64,000 nucleotides of DNA, from contig NZ_JAAAPL010000001.1 in the NCBI RefSeq assembly GCF_011317445.1, positions 1,054,001 to 1,118,000 on the forward strand, in the 5' to 3' direction. Positions 26,945 through 35,724 of the stretch are shown here, piece by piece (the first letter of the stretch is position 1; every line of letters starts with the position of its first letter). Source of the DNA: Chelativorans multitrophicus (lineage in GTDB: Bacteria > Pseudomonadota > Alphaproteobacteria > Rhizobiales > Rhizobiaceae). The position numbers were made by a program, and so were the translations under genes. Under the pieces are notes generated by a model. That model was not told the DNA's origin, searched no databases, and saw nothing but the letters and a program-made list of their open reading frames with translations.

Positions 26945-29464
26945 ATGAGGCCGCAGAATTCAAGCACGTTCGATCCGACGGTGGATCGATCCAGAAAATC
27001 AAACGATGCTCACAATGCTTGGCTGGAAAAGCATCCCCGCGAGCCGCGCCGCAGCAAATCCAACCTGCCGCAATCAACAGCCGCGCCGCGCACTGCGCTA
27101 ACTTTCGCCGCGCTGCTTGCATTTGCGCATGTTGCCGAAGCACGATCGGCCATTTCGACGTCCCGAGCCTATGGGCGAAGCCCGCAGCAAGGCAAAGAAC
27201 CGCCATCAGGAAAAACATCCCGCCAAACGCCTGGGGCAAGATCGGATCAGGCAACCGACATTTCGGATCTGCGGACCTTCGCGGATCGTCAGCGCAGCCC
27301 GTCAACGGCACCAGCGGTTCCGATCGGCGGCAAGTGCCAACCGCTCGCGAAGCGCCCAGGCCCGCCGACGGGTATACCTCTCATCCGGATAAAGCGAAGC
27401 GGCGAAGCGGTCCAGACACAGTCGATACCCGATCTCCGCGGCGATTTACCATTGAGTGAACACTCGCTGATCGCGGCTCGAGTGAAGGCTGCTCGGAAGC
27501 TCCTGGGAAAGGAAGCCGAAAGCAGGGAAGACGAACAACTGTTGGATATCGCCAACCGGATTCATGAGGAGGCCGGGGCCAAGCCGCATGACCAAGCAGC
27601 ATCAGCCGCATCCTTAGCTCTTTATAGAGAAGAAGCCGAAATCTGGGCAGCGCAGAGCGGAAGCAATGAGGTGGAGACCAGCGCGGCCACTCGTCTTGGA
27701 GCCTTCAAGGAGGCATGGACGCTGGCGCTGGAACCTCCACCGCCGCCTCTCTTCAAAAGCAGGACTGAGCTGCAGCGAGAAGCAGACGACCGCGTTCAGC
27801 AGCAACTGCAGCGCATGTCCTATCTGGAGCGGTTGCTCTCCGGGATTGGAATATTCGGCGAGGGTGTAAACACATCTTGGGCCGTCAAAAAAGCGTATAA
27901 TCATCAATTTTCCGACTATATCTCCCGCCATCTTTCAAGACTTTGCACTGCAAAGGCGATTTCAAACGCCTTGGAAGGCGGCCTCAAAAGATTGCACATG
28001 GAATACCGCCCTTCGAAGCTGTGGCTTATCAATGACGTCTACCTTCGAAGGATAGAGATGTACTCGAGCATTCCAAATGCCTGGGTGGAAAACCAGACCG
28101 AGGAGCAGAAGATGCCTGCCCTGGTTTTTCCAATGCCAGGTGAACGCCGGTTCGGATTTATCGGCCCGGCGGGCGACTTCCAGTTTTTAGATAAGGACAT
28201 ATTTGACGATGACGGGCGCTTGAAGCAGCAACCTATCCTTCGAGCGCTCGGTATTGCCTTTGATAATACGAAAAAGGGGATGTCCGTTGGATGCCTGATA
28301 TCCAGGGAACAATGCCATTCTTCTCATTTCGATTTCGAAATGGCTCATACAACCGAAAATCCTTTGTCCATCAAAGAGCTGATGGAAGACAAGGTCAACA
28401 GGAACGCTCTTTCGCTCATCGAACGGATACGAGAAGAGAAATACGACCCATCCATCATTGAATTAGGACTCCGATCCCTGATCCCGTTCTTCCAGGTAAT
28501 GGAAAGGGCGCAAGGCGACCCGGACTATAAAGTCCAGTTCAAAGACATTTCATGGGATCTGTTCTCCCTTGGGCTCACCATCATCCCCTTGACCGGCCTG
28601 GCGGCCAGATCCCTCCATGCGGGCTTTTCGGCGGCAAGGGCGGCTTCCAGCGTTGCGAAAGGTCTTACGGCGACGGCTAGAGCTTCGGCCGTGCTGCGCG
28701 CTTTCCTGAACGGCTCTAAGACGAGCTCCTTCCTGCGTCATGCCGGCCGGGAACTTACCGACTTTGTCGTTCCCGTTTTCACGGTCAAGGACATAGTGCG
28801 GGCAACAAAGGCTACCCCCGATGTCAAAACGTATTTCCTTCGAGTAACCGGTGAGGCGCAAGAAATCATCCCCAATTTGGGGGCGAGGCCTTCAGTGCCG
28901 CGACCAAGGCAACAGGTTGCGCAGCCGGCCGAGGAAGCGGCAACTTTTAGAGAGAGGGATATCCTTTCCAGAATTTATCATCAGTTGCACAGAGCTGGCA
29001 GCATCAAGAAAGCTCATACGCCAGAGATGATCGAGAAGCATTTCGATACAAGAGCGGAACTGCCCATTCCGGACAGGTTGTACAGAAGCCAGGCAGATGT
29101 CTCCATCTCGGTTAAGGATAGGTACGTCAGCCGGGACGATTATCTCGCTGCAATTATCAGGCACGTGGCAATCTATGCCGGCAGCGGGGGTAAAGCCGTA
29201 TCGCTCAGCATGAGCCGAATAGTGGCCGAAAGGTTCAAGAAGAGAGGCTATAGCTTATTAAGTATAGATACGCGCCATGACCGGCAAAACTTCCGCACGA
29301 TCGAGAACATTCTCAAATATGATGGTCCTCGCCTGGTAAAAAACGGAAAGATCGCGTCAGGAACGCTCACGCAAGCGATCAAGAACGCGTTTAATGAGGG
29401 AGAACAGGAAGTGTTTTACACCCTGGGGAGCATTCCCGATGAGTGGGTGGAGGAACTTCTATAG
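26945..29464 (+). CDS. Putative secreted toxin/effector with C-terminal ADP-ribosyltransferase domain
   Basis: 839 residues from the ATG at 26945 (an in-frame ATG at 26876 has no ribosome site; 26945 has AGGGA upstream). The C-terminal 130 residues carry the cholera-toxin-type ADP-ribosyltransferase signature: R714 in RLYRSQAD (compare LYRADSR of CtxA), the S753-x-S755-x-S757 strand in VSLSMSRIVAERF, and the E820-x-E822 turn in EGEQEVFYTLGSIP (compare DEQEVSALGGIP). An N-terminal basic stretch is followed by a short hydrophobic segment (residues 51-66, ending in AEA) that could be a signal peptide. Residues 80-230 are low-complexity and charged. Around residues 520-590 (PFFQVMERAQGD... LFSLGLTIIPLTGLAARSL) there is a hydrophobic region like those in large polymorphic toxins. 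GC content is visibly lower than its neighbours, with many AGA/AGG/ATA/TTA codons, which suggests transfer. No immunity or secretion gene lies beside it. Confidence 0.7.
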   Translation: MRPQNSSTFDPTVDRSRKSNDAHNAWLEKHPREPRRSKSNLPQSTAAPRTALTFAALLAFAHVAEARSAISTSRAYGRSPQQGKEPPSGKTSRQTPGARSDQATDISDLRTFADRQRSPSTAPAVPIGGKCQPLAKRPGPPTGIPLIRIKRSGEAVQTQSIPDLRGDLPLSEHSLIAARVKAARKLLGKEAESREDEQLLDIANRIHEEAGAKPHDQAASAASLALYREEAEIWAAQSGSNEVETSAATRLGAFKEAWTLALEPPPPPLFKSRTELQREADDRVQQQLQRMSYLERLLSGIGIFGEGVNTSWAVKKAYNHQFSDYISRHLSRLCTAKAISNALEGGLKRLHMEYRPSKLWLINDVYLRRIEMYSSIPNAWVENQTEEQKMPALVFPMPGERRFGFIGPAGDFQFLDKDIFDDDGRLKQQPILRALGIAFDNTKKGMSVGCLISREQCHSSHFDFEMAHTTENPLSIKELMEDKVNRNALSLIERIREEKYDPSIIELGLRSLIPFFQVMERAQGDPDYKVQFKDISWDLFSLGLTIIPLTGLAARSLHAGFSAARAASSVAKGLTATARASAVLRAFLNGSKTSSFLRHAGRELTDFVVPVFTVKDIVRATKATPDVKTYFLRVTGEAQEIIPNLGARPSVPRPRQQVAQPAEEAATFRERDILSRIYHQLHRAGSIKKAHTPEMIEKHFDTRAELPIPDRLYRSQADVSISVKDRYVSRDDYLAAIIRHVAIYAGSGGKAVSLSMSRIVAERFKKRGYSLLSIDTRHDRQNFRTIENILKYDGPRLVKNGKIASGTLTQAIKNAFNEGEQEVFYTLGSIPDEWVEELL

Positions 29465-29575
29465 CCATCTCGAACCTAACGTATCCAAGGCATCGGCATT
29501 GGCTTCCTGCGGTGCAGGTATTAAGAAGCAATGGTTCGCAAGCCCTCACCTGCGGCTCTCGCCGTTGGAGTTTCC

Positions 29576-30436
29576 ATGACCGAAAAGACTTTCGATATAA
29601 ATCTCTCCTGCGAGGATCGGCCGGGCATCGTTGCGGCTGTGACGACGGAACTTGCAGCGCTCGGCGCGAATATCGCTGAATCGAACCAGTTCTGGGACCG
29701 TCAGACCAATCGCTTCTTTATGCGCATCTCCTTCACCGTGCCGGAGAATATCGACCGCGATGCAATCAGCCGCGCGCTGAACCCTGCCATCGCCCGCTTT
29801 AACATGGAGACCGCGCTAGCCGACCGCTCGCGCCGGCCCAAGATCATCATCATGGTCTCGAAATTCGATCATGCTCTCCTCCATCTGCTTTACCAGATCC
29901 GCGTCGGCTGGCTTGATTCGGAGGTGGCTGCGATCGTGTCCAACCATGAGGATTCGCGGCGCACCGCCGAGGCCGCAGGCATTCCCTATTACTGCTGGCC
30001 GGTAACCAAGGCGAACAAGGCTGAGCAGGAAGAGAAGCTTTTGAACCTCTTTCGCGAGACCGGTTCGGACCTGATCATCCTGGCGCGGTACATGCAGGTG
30101 CTATCGGACCAGCTGTCCAGCCGGCTTTTCGGCAAGATCATCAACATCCATCACTCATTCCTGCCGAGCTTCAAGGGTGCGAAGCCTTACCATCAGGCGC
30201 ACGAACGCGGCGTGAAGCTAATCGGCGCCACAGCCCACTATGTGTCGCCGGATCTCGATGAAGGCCCGATCATCGAGCAGGAGACGGAACGCGTAACACA
30301 CGCGATGAGCCCTGACGATTTCGTGGCCGCCGGTCGCGATATCGAGAGCCGTGTCCTGGCGAGGGCGGTCAAGCTTCACCTCGAAAGCAGGGTAGTGCTC
30401 AACGGTCTGAAGACGGTGGTGTTCGCGAAGGGGTGA
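29576..30436 (+). CDS. purU: Formyltetrahydrofolate deformylase
   Basis: 286 residues. An N-terminal ACT domain (about 5-80) senses one-carbon status. The C-terminal formyltransferase fold has catalytic N190 and H192 (INIHHSFLPSFKG) and D228 (PDLDEGPI). It releases formate from 10-formyl-THF, balancing the one-carbon pool. The ATG at 29576 has a GGAG site; the frame further upstream is not family-like. Follows the toxin-like gene by 111 bases in the same direction, but with typical host composition. Confidence 0.95.
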   Translation: MTEKTFDINLSCEDRPGIVAAVTTELAALGANIAESNQFWDRQTNRFFMRISFTVPENIDRDAISRALNPAIARFNMETALADRSRRPKIIIMVSKFDHALLHLLYQIRVGWLDSEVAAIVSNHEDSRRTAEAAGIPYYCWPVTKANKAEQEEKLLNLFRETGSDLIILARYMQVLSDQLSSRLFGKIINIHHSFLPSFKGAKPYHQAHERGVKLIGATAHYVSPDLDEGPIIEQETERVTHAMSPDDFVAAGRDIESRVLARAVKLHLESRVVLNGLKTVVFAKG

Positions 30437-30440
30437 GCGG

Positions 30441-31451
30441 CTACTGCCCGATCTCTATCTCGCACCAGTGCCTATATGGCCGCTCCGGGGTCACGACGCA
30501 GTTGGGGAAATGCGGGTGATTGATTGCATCGGGGAAGTTCTGGTCTTCAAGGCATAGCCCGGCGAAGCGGGGATAGTGCCGCCCGCCCAGGCCGGGGACA
30601 GGAAGGTTGATCTTGCTGCCCGTATAGAGCTGCAGTCCTGGCTGATCCGTCTTGAGCGCGAGCGTAAGGGAGCCGTCCGGCGCCTTGAGAATAGCCACGG
30701 GCGAGGAGGGATCGCGGCCGGTATCAAGAACCAGGTTGTTGTCATAGGCGATCGGCTCGCCCTGGGCGTCACAAAGAGGGCGCGGTTTGCGGAAATCGAA
30801 ATGCGTGCCGGCCACCGGCTCGATTCCACCTGTCGGGATGAGGTCGAAATCCCGCACCGTATAGGCATTGGCCGCGAGCCAAAGCACGTGGTTTCGGATA
30901 TCGCCCTCGCCCATCAGATTGAAGTAGTTATGCTGCACGATATTGACCGGCGTGGGTGCATCGGTGGTTGCCGTGCAGTCGAGCTCAAGGGCATTCCCTT
31001 CAAGCCGGTAAGTAACCGAGACATCCAGCCGTCCCGGATAGCCCATCTCTCCGTCAGGGCTGGTCAGGCTAAGACGAACCGCATTTTCCGAAAGCACCTC
31101 CATGTCCCAGACCTGACGGCTCAGCCCCCTTTTCCCGCCGTGCAGATGGTTGGCGCCTTCGTTCGGCTGGAGCCGGTATTCCTTGCCATTCAGCATGAAG
31201 CGCGCGCCGGAGATGCGATTTGCGACGCGACCGGCGATTGCTCCGAAATAGCCGCTGTATTTGGTATATTCTTCGAAATGTTCGAAACCCAATACCACGC
31301 TGCGCATGCCGCCAGGAACCGGCACTTGCCAGTCGCGGATGACGGCGCCGTAGCTGATGACCGACACCTTCACGCCCGTGCTGCTTGTCAGCGTCGCCTC
31401 GAAGACTTCACGTCCTTCGTAAACGGCAATCTTCCTCGGCCCGCCCGCCAT
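30441..31451 (-). CDS. galM: Aldose 1-epimerase (galactose mutarotase)
   Basis: 336 residues. Conserved substrate-binding residues are visible: GRVANRISGARF, the histidine in NEGANHLHGG, the histidine in NIVQHNYFNL, and the C-terminal catalytic glutamate in GLCLEDQNFPDAI. Interconverts alpha and beta aldoses. It lies at the distal end of a leftward sugar cluster, 129 bases after the dehydrogenase gene, and converges on purU. Confidence 0.93.
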   Translation of the reverse strand: MAGGPRKIAVYEGREVFEATLTSSTGVKVSVISYGAVIRDWQVPVPGGMRSVVLGFEHFEEYTKYSGYFGAIAGRVANRISGARFMLNGKEYRLQPNEGANHLHGGKRGLSRQVWDMEVLSENAVRLSLTSPDGEMGYPGRLDVSVTYRLEGNALELDCTATTDAPTPVNIVQHNYFNLMGEGDIRNHVLWLAANAYTVRDFDLIPTGGIEPVAGTHFDFRKPRPLCDAQGEPIAYDNNLVLDTGRDPSSPVAILKAPDGSLTLALKTDQPGLQLYTGSKINLPVPGLGGRHYPRFAGLCLEDQNFPDAINHPHFPNCVVTPERPYRHWCEIEIGQ

Positions 31452-31580
31452 ACGTCTCCTCCTGTTTCACGCTTCAGAGCCTTCGGCAAGAAGGCACCTA
31501 TCGTCAATTCCTAAAAATGCAAAGCTGCAAAGCCGTCGTGCATGGCATTTGGCTCACTCACGAGAGGCTGGCTACCGGCT

Positions 31581-32771
31581 TCAAAGCGTATCCAGGCGGG
31601 TCCAGGCGGCATCCTTGTGCGAGGAATTCACGCAGGCCTGAATGAAGCGCATCCCCTCCAGGCCATCCTCGACCGTTGGAAGCACCAGATCTTCAGGAGG
31701 CGGCCCGCCGCTCTGAACCGCGCGAATGGCTTTTGCCGCTTCCGTATAGAGCGTTGCGAACGCCTCCAGATAACCTTCTGGATGGCCGCCCGGAATGCGC
31801 GTGACCGCGGCCGCCGCCGGACCCGCGCCCGCGCCGCCGCGCGTCAGCAGCCTTTTCGGCTCGCCAAGCGGGGTGAACCAGAGATAATTCGGATCGGCCT
31901 GCACCCATTCCAATCCGCCCCTGGTTCCATAGACCCTCAGCTTCAGCCCGTTTTCGTTACCCGGTGCCACCTGGCTGGCCCAGATCATACCCTTGGCGCG
32001 CCGCCCGCCGCGCTCGCCGAAACGCAGCATGATATGCGCGTTGTCATCGAGCTGCCGGCCCGGCACGAAACGATCGAGATCGGCGGCCAGGCTCTCGGCG
32101 TGCAAACCCGTGACGAAGGTGACGAGTTGATATGCGTGGGTTCCGATATCGCCGATTGCTCCGCCCACCCCCGAGCGGCTGGGATCCGTGCGCCAGGATG
32201 CCTGCTTGTTGCCGCTCTGCTCGACCGGCTCTGCGAGCCAGTCCTGCGGATATTCCGCCTGGACAAGAATGATTTCGCCCAGCGCACCATCCCCGACCAT
32301 CTGCCGCGCCTGACGGATCATGGGATACCCGGAGTAATTATGGGTGAGCACGAAGAGCTTTCCGCTTCTCTTCACCGTCTCGGCCAGGGCCTTGGCATCC
32401 TCCAGGCTGGACGTCAGAGGCTTGTCGCAAATGACGTGAATGCCGGCTTCCAGAAAGGCCTTCGCCGCCGGATAATGCATGTGGTTGGGCGTAACGATGC
32501 TCACCGCCTCGATGCCGTCCGGCCGCGCAGCCTCCTTTTCTGCCATCTCCTGGAAACTGCCGTAGCAGCGATCGGGCTCTAGCCCGAGATCGGCACCTGA
32601 TGTCCTGGCGCGCTCAGGATCGGAGGAAAGCGCGCCGGCGAGAAGAATAAAATGTCCGTCAAGGCGGGCCGCCATGCGGTGAACGGCGCCGATGAACGCG
32701 CCCTGCCCTCCTCCCACCATGCCCAGGCGGACCGGCCGAGCGGCCAATGTCGTCGCGGATGCGGAAACCAT
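31581..32771 (-). CDS. Gfo/Idh/MocA family sugar dehydrogenase
   Basis: 396 residues. N-terminal NAD(P)-binding Rossmann fold with LGMVGGGQGAFIG, then TPNHMHYPAA and the catalytic lysine in ICDKPL (the EKP-type motif); the central AIGDIGTHAYQ segment contains the active-site D and H. Oxidises a sugar, inositol or sugar-acid; substrate not defined. Lies 15 bases downstream of the sugar isomerase gene, so they are surely co-transcribed. Confidence 0.88.
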   Translation of the reverse strand: MVSASATTLAARPVRLGMVGGGQGAFIGAVHRMAARLDGHFILLAGALSSDPERARTSGADLGLEPDRCYGSFQEMAEKEAARPDGIEAVSIVTPNHMHYPAAKAFLEAGIHVICDKPLTSSLEDAKALAETVKRSGKLFVLTHNYSGYPMIRQARQMVGDGALGEIILVQAEYPQDWLAEPVEQSGNKQASWRTDPSRSGVGGAIGDIGTHAYQLVTFVTGLHAESLAADLDRFVPGRQLDDNAHIMLRFGERGGRRAKGMIWASQVAPGNENGLKLRVYGTRGGLEWVQADPNYLWFTPLGEPKRLLTRGGAGAGPAAAAVTRIPGGHPEGYLEAFATLYTEAAKAIRAVQSGGPPPEDLVLPTVEDGLEGMRFIQACVNSSHKDAAWTRLDTL

Positions 32772-32786
32772 GTCTTTCCCCTTGCT

Positions 32787-33845
32787 TCAAACGATACCGA
32801 GCATGGCGCGAAGACTCGACCGGTCGCTGGTACCAGCGGCGAAATCGTCAAACGCCTTTTCGGTAACGCGGATGATGTGATGCTCGATAAAGGGCGCGCC
32901 TTCGGCCGCCCCCTGCTCGGGGTGCTTTAGCGCACACTCCCATTCGAGCACTGCCCAGCTGTCATAGCCATATTGCGCGAGCTTTGAAAAAATGCTGGTG
33001 AAATCCACCTGCCCGTCTCCCAAAGAGCGGAAACGGCCGGCACGCTTCACCCATGGCTGGTAGCCGGAATAAACCCCCTGCCGGCCGTCCGGGTTGAACT
33101 CGGCATCCTTCACGTGGAAGGCCGAGATGCGCTCGTGATAGATGTCGATGAAGGCTAGATAATCGAGTTGCTGCAGGAGAAAGTGCGAGGGATCGTAGTT
33201 GATTTTGCAGCGGTTGTGGCCGCCGAGCTTTTCCAAGAACATCTCGAAAGTCGCGCCGTCGAAGATGTCCTCACCCGGGTGCAGCTCGTAGGCCACGTCC
33301 ACGCCTGCGTCCTCATAGGCATCGAGAATGGGTTTCCAGCGGCGGGCAAGCTCCGTAAAGGCTTCATCTATGAGGCCGTCAGGCCGCTGCGGCCAGGGAT
33401 AGAGATAGGGGAAGGCCAGCGCGCCGGAGAAGGAAACGCTCACATCCAGGCCCAGATTTCGCGAGGCCTTGGCGGCATGAAGCATATGCTCCACCGCCCA
33501 TTCCTGCCGGGCCTTTGGGTTGCCGCGCACACCTTCTGGAGCAAATCCGTCAAAAGGCGTGTCATAGGCCGGATGCACCGCCACGAGTTGCCCGATCAAA
33601 TGCGTGGAGAGCTCGGTGATCTCGACGCCGGCATCTTTGCAAATGCCCTTCACCTCGTCGCAATAGGCCGAGGATTCCGATGCCTTCTTCAGGTCGAAAA
33701 GGCGCCCGTCCCAGGCGGGAATCTGGATTCCCCTATAGCCAAGGCCGGCGGCCCAGCTAGCGATGTTCGGCAGGGTGTCGAACGGGGCGTCATCCCCGGC
33801 GAACTGCGCCAAGAAGATCCCGGGACCCTTCATTGTCTTGGGCAT
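32787..33845 (-). CDS. Sugar phosphate isomerase/epimerase (xylose isomerase-like TIM barrel)
   Basis: 352 residues of AP-endonuclease-2 / IolE-like TIM barrel. Likely metal ligands are E in VAYELHPGED, D and H in INYDPSHF, and H in AFHVKDAEF, with a late E in AVLEWECAL. Such proteins accompany Gfo/Idh/MocA dehydrogenases in catabolic operons and isomerise or epimerise the keto-sugar. The true substrate is unknown. Separated by 131 bases from the aldo-keto reductase gene. Confidence 0.85.
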   Translation of the reverse strand: MPKTMKGPGIFLAQFAGDDAPFDTLPNIASWAAGLGYRGIQIPAWDGRLFDLKKASESSAYCDEVKGICKDAGVEITELSTHLIGQLVAVHPAYDTPFDGFAPEGVRGNPKARQEWAVEHMLHAAKASRNLGLDVSVSFSGALAFPYLYPWPQRPDGLIDEAFTELARRWKPILDAYEDAGVDVAYELHPGEDIFDGATFEMFLEKLGGHNRCKINYDPSHFLLQQLDYLAFIDIYHERISAFHVKDAEFNPDGRQGVYSGYQPWVKRAGRFRSLGDGQVDFTSIFSKLAQYGYDSWAVLEWECALKHPEQGAAEGAPFIEHHIIRVTEKAFDDFAAGTSDRSSLRAMLGIV

Positions 33846-33976
33846 GGACTTACCTCCTCAACTGCGGCGAACAACAAAATATAGGCCCCCGCCCCTCATC
33901 GTCGTGTCCATCGATCGCCGAAAGAAACCCTACGGCTTGCAGCCGTCAAATTGAACGGGCATGAGCAATCCGCTTA

Positions 33977-35023
33977 TTATTTCCGCTGTGGGCCGGTTCT
34001 CTCTGCGGAAGCTGCCCAGAGGTTGATATCGGCCTCGCGGGCATAGGATTCGATTTCCGCCAGTTCGTCGGCGGTGAAGTCCGCCTTTTCCAGGCCTGCG
34101 ACTATCTCTTCGACCTGCTCGGGACGGCTAGCTCCGATGAGCGCGGAGGTGACCCGCCCGCCGCGCAGTACCCAGGCGACCGCCATCTGCGCCAAGCTCT
34201 GGCCACGGCGCGCCGCGATCTCGTTCAAGTGGCGGATGTTTCCGAGCGTCTTCTCGTTTATGAACTCCTTACGGAGCGACTTGCCCTGCGCAGCGCGGCT
34301 GTCTTGAGGAATGCCGCCCAGATATCTGTCGGTGAGCATGCCCTGAGCTAGCGGCGAAAAGGCGATGCAGCCAACACCCAGCTCTTCAAGCGTGTCGAGC
34401 AGGCCATCATCCTCCACCCAGCGATTGATCATCGAGTAGCTGGGCTGATGAATAAGGCAGGGCGTCCCGAGATCCTCGAGGATGGCAACGGCCTCCCGTG
34501 TGCGGCGCGAATTATAGGACGAGATGCCTACATAAAGCGCGCGGCCCGACCGAGCGATATGATCGAGGGCCATCATCGTCTCTTCAAGGGGCGTCTGCGG
34601 ATCGAAGCGGTGGGAATAGAAAATATCGACATAATCGAGCCCCATCCGCTTCAGGCTCTGGTCGCAGCTCGCGATGAGATATTTGCGGCTGCCCCACTCG
34701 CCATAGGGCCCCGGCCACATCAGATAGCCCGCCTTCGAGGAAATGATGAGCTGATCGCGATAACCGGCGAAGTCTGTGCGCAGGATTTCCCCAAAGGCTT
34801 CCTCGGCCGAGCCCGGTGGCGGGCCGTAATTGTTGGCTAGGTCGAAATGGGTGATGCCGAGGTCGAAAGCCCTGCGGCAGATCGCCTGTTTCATCTCGTG
34901 CGGCCGATCCTCCCCGAAATTATGCCACAAGCCGAGAGAAATCGGGGGCAGTTTGAGGCCGGAGCGGCCGCAACGGCGATACTGCATTCCCTCGTAACGG
35001 TCAGGCGAAGGCTCCCAATTCAT
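33977..35023 (-). CDS. Aldo/keto reductase, YghZ/MgrA (L-glyceraldehyde 3-phosphate reductase) type
   Basis: 348 residues. The catalytic tetrad of the superfamily is recognisable (D in HFDLANNYG, Y in ANNYG, K in ISSKAGY, H in YSHRFDP). The sequence is close to the YghZ/KCAB-beta-like group, with NADPH site residues near the end (ALIGASRPEQVEE). Start at 35023 follows AAAGGGAA; the upstream in-frame codon at 35098 gives residues foreign to the family. First complete gene of the leftward sugar cluster. Confidence 0.88.
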   Translation of the reverse strand: MNWEPSPDRYEGMQYRRCGRSGLKLPPISLGLWHNFGEDRPHEMKQAICRRAFDLGITHFDLANNYGPPPGSAEEAFGEILRTDFAGYRDQLIISSKAGYLMWPGPYGEWGSRKYLIASCDQSLKRMGLDYVDIFYSHRFDPQTPLEETMMALDHIARSGRALYVGISSYNSRRTREAVAILEDLGTPCLIHQPSYSMINRWVEDDGLLDTLEELGVGCIAFSPLAQGMLTDRYLGGIPQDSRAAQGKSLRKEFINEKTLGNIRHLNEIAARRGQSLAQMAVAWVLRGGRVTSALIGASRPEQVEEIVAGLEKADFTADELAEIESYAREADINLWAASAERTGPQRK

Positions 35024-35363
35024 GCAAATTCCCTTTCTGCCAGCAATCGGCGCGCCGCGACGAGCGCAGCCGCCAGTTGAACAGGATTTCTTCCCCATTC
35101 AACGTGCCAGTGCCGGCACCGGCCCAGCCTCTCTGGTGCTTCGCCTCGACCTTCGAGCTGGCGGCTGATGGAGGCCGCCGCCAAAAATGGCGAAGAGGGC
35201 AAGATCGCTGCGATACTCTCAAGGCAGTTGCGGAAAGGCTCGTCGCGGCGGCCTTGCTGCCGCCAACCGCCAATCGGGTTCCATGAGAGCGACAATTTCG
35301 CATCGACTAAACGGTTAAGTGGTTCCGCCGGTATGCGCGTGATGCTGCTGCTCGTCCGCTGGT

Positions 35364-35402
35364 TCACCGACGAAGTGACGGCACTGTCTTGATCGGTCTC
35401 AT
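35364..35402 (-). CDS. 12-codon leader ORF or remnant of a lost gene
   Basis: ATG at 35402 has an excellent GAGGGAGG site 4 bases upstream but the frame stops after 12 codons (MRPIKTVPSLRR). It lies 57 bases downstream of the operator pair and 340 bases before the aldo-keto reductase. Either a leader peptide or the start of a frameshifted gene; I recognise no family in any continuing frame. Confidence 0.3.
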   Translation of the reverse strand: MRPIKTVPSLRR

Positions 35403-35458
35403 GTTTCCTCCCTCGGAATATCGCCTACCGTTCAAACCGCCTACACCGGCCCGACAGA

Positions 35459-35505
35459 TTTAAATCGATTCAAAGCCCAATCTAGGCGCCTTGTAATCGA
35501 TTGCA
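35459..35505. promoter_or_regulatory. Pair of LacI-type operator palindromes
   Basis: TTTAAATCGATTCAAA (35459-35474) and TGTAATCGATTGCA (35492-35505) are both near-perfect inverted repeats around a central CG with the shared core AATCGATT. Their centres are 32 bases apart, three helical turns, as expected for cooperative binding. Likely control the leftward sugar cluster; no LacI gene is in the window. Confidence 0.5.
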
Positions 35506-35724
35506 TAGCAAGTTGATTTACGGTTTTCCCAGTGTCAACCCATTTGGGTCGGATGGCAGACAATTTTTCGTAGCTCGAAAGAAATAAGCTGCGCATCCCT
35601 TTGGTCTGATGGGCGGGCGGTGTCACGGCACCAGCGCAGATGTAAGCCGGCGCGAATTTGCCTAACATTGACGTGGGCGCGGCTTTTCCCGTAGACACCA
35701 CACCGAAATCCTGAGGTATCGCAC

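Larger units (their letters stand above)
35024..35724. other. Long intergenic region with leader ORF and operator-like palindromes
   Basis: 700 bases between two divergent genes. The proximal part (35024-35402) contains several short minus-strand frames, none recognisable, and could be a decayed gene. The middle holds two LacI-like palindromes. The rest (35506-35724), in front of pcaD, has no clear element. Confidence 0.5.

Noticed and set aside
29465-29575. Immunity gene behind the toxin-like ORF
   Set aside because: The gap is only 111 bases and the next gene is a normal purU; no small ORF with a ribosome site is seen.
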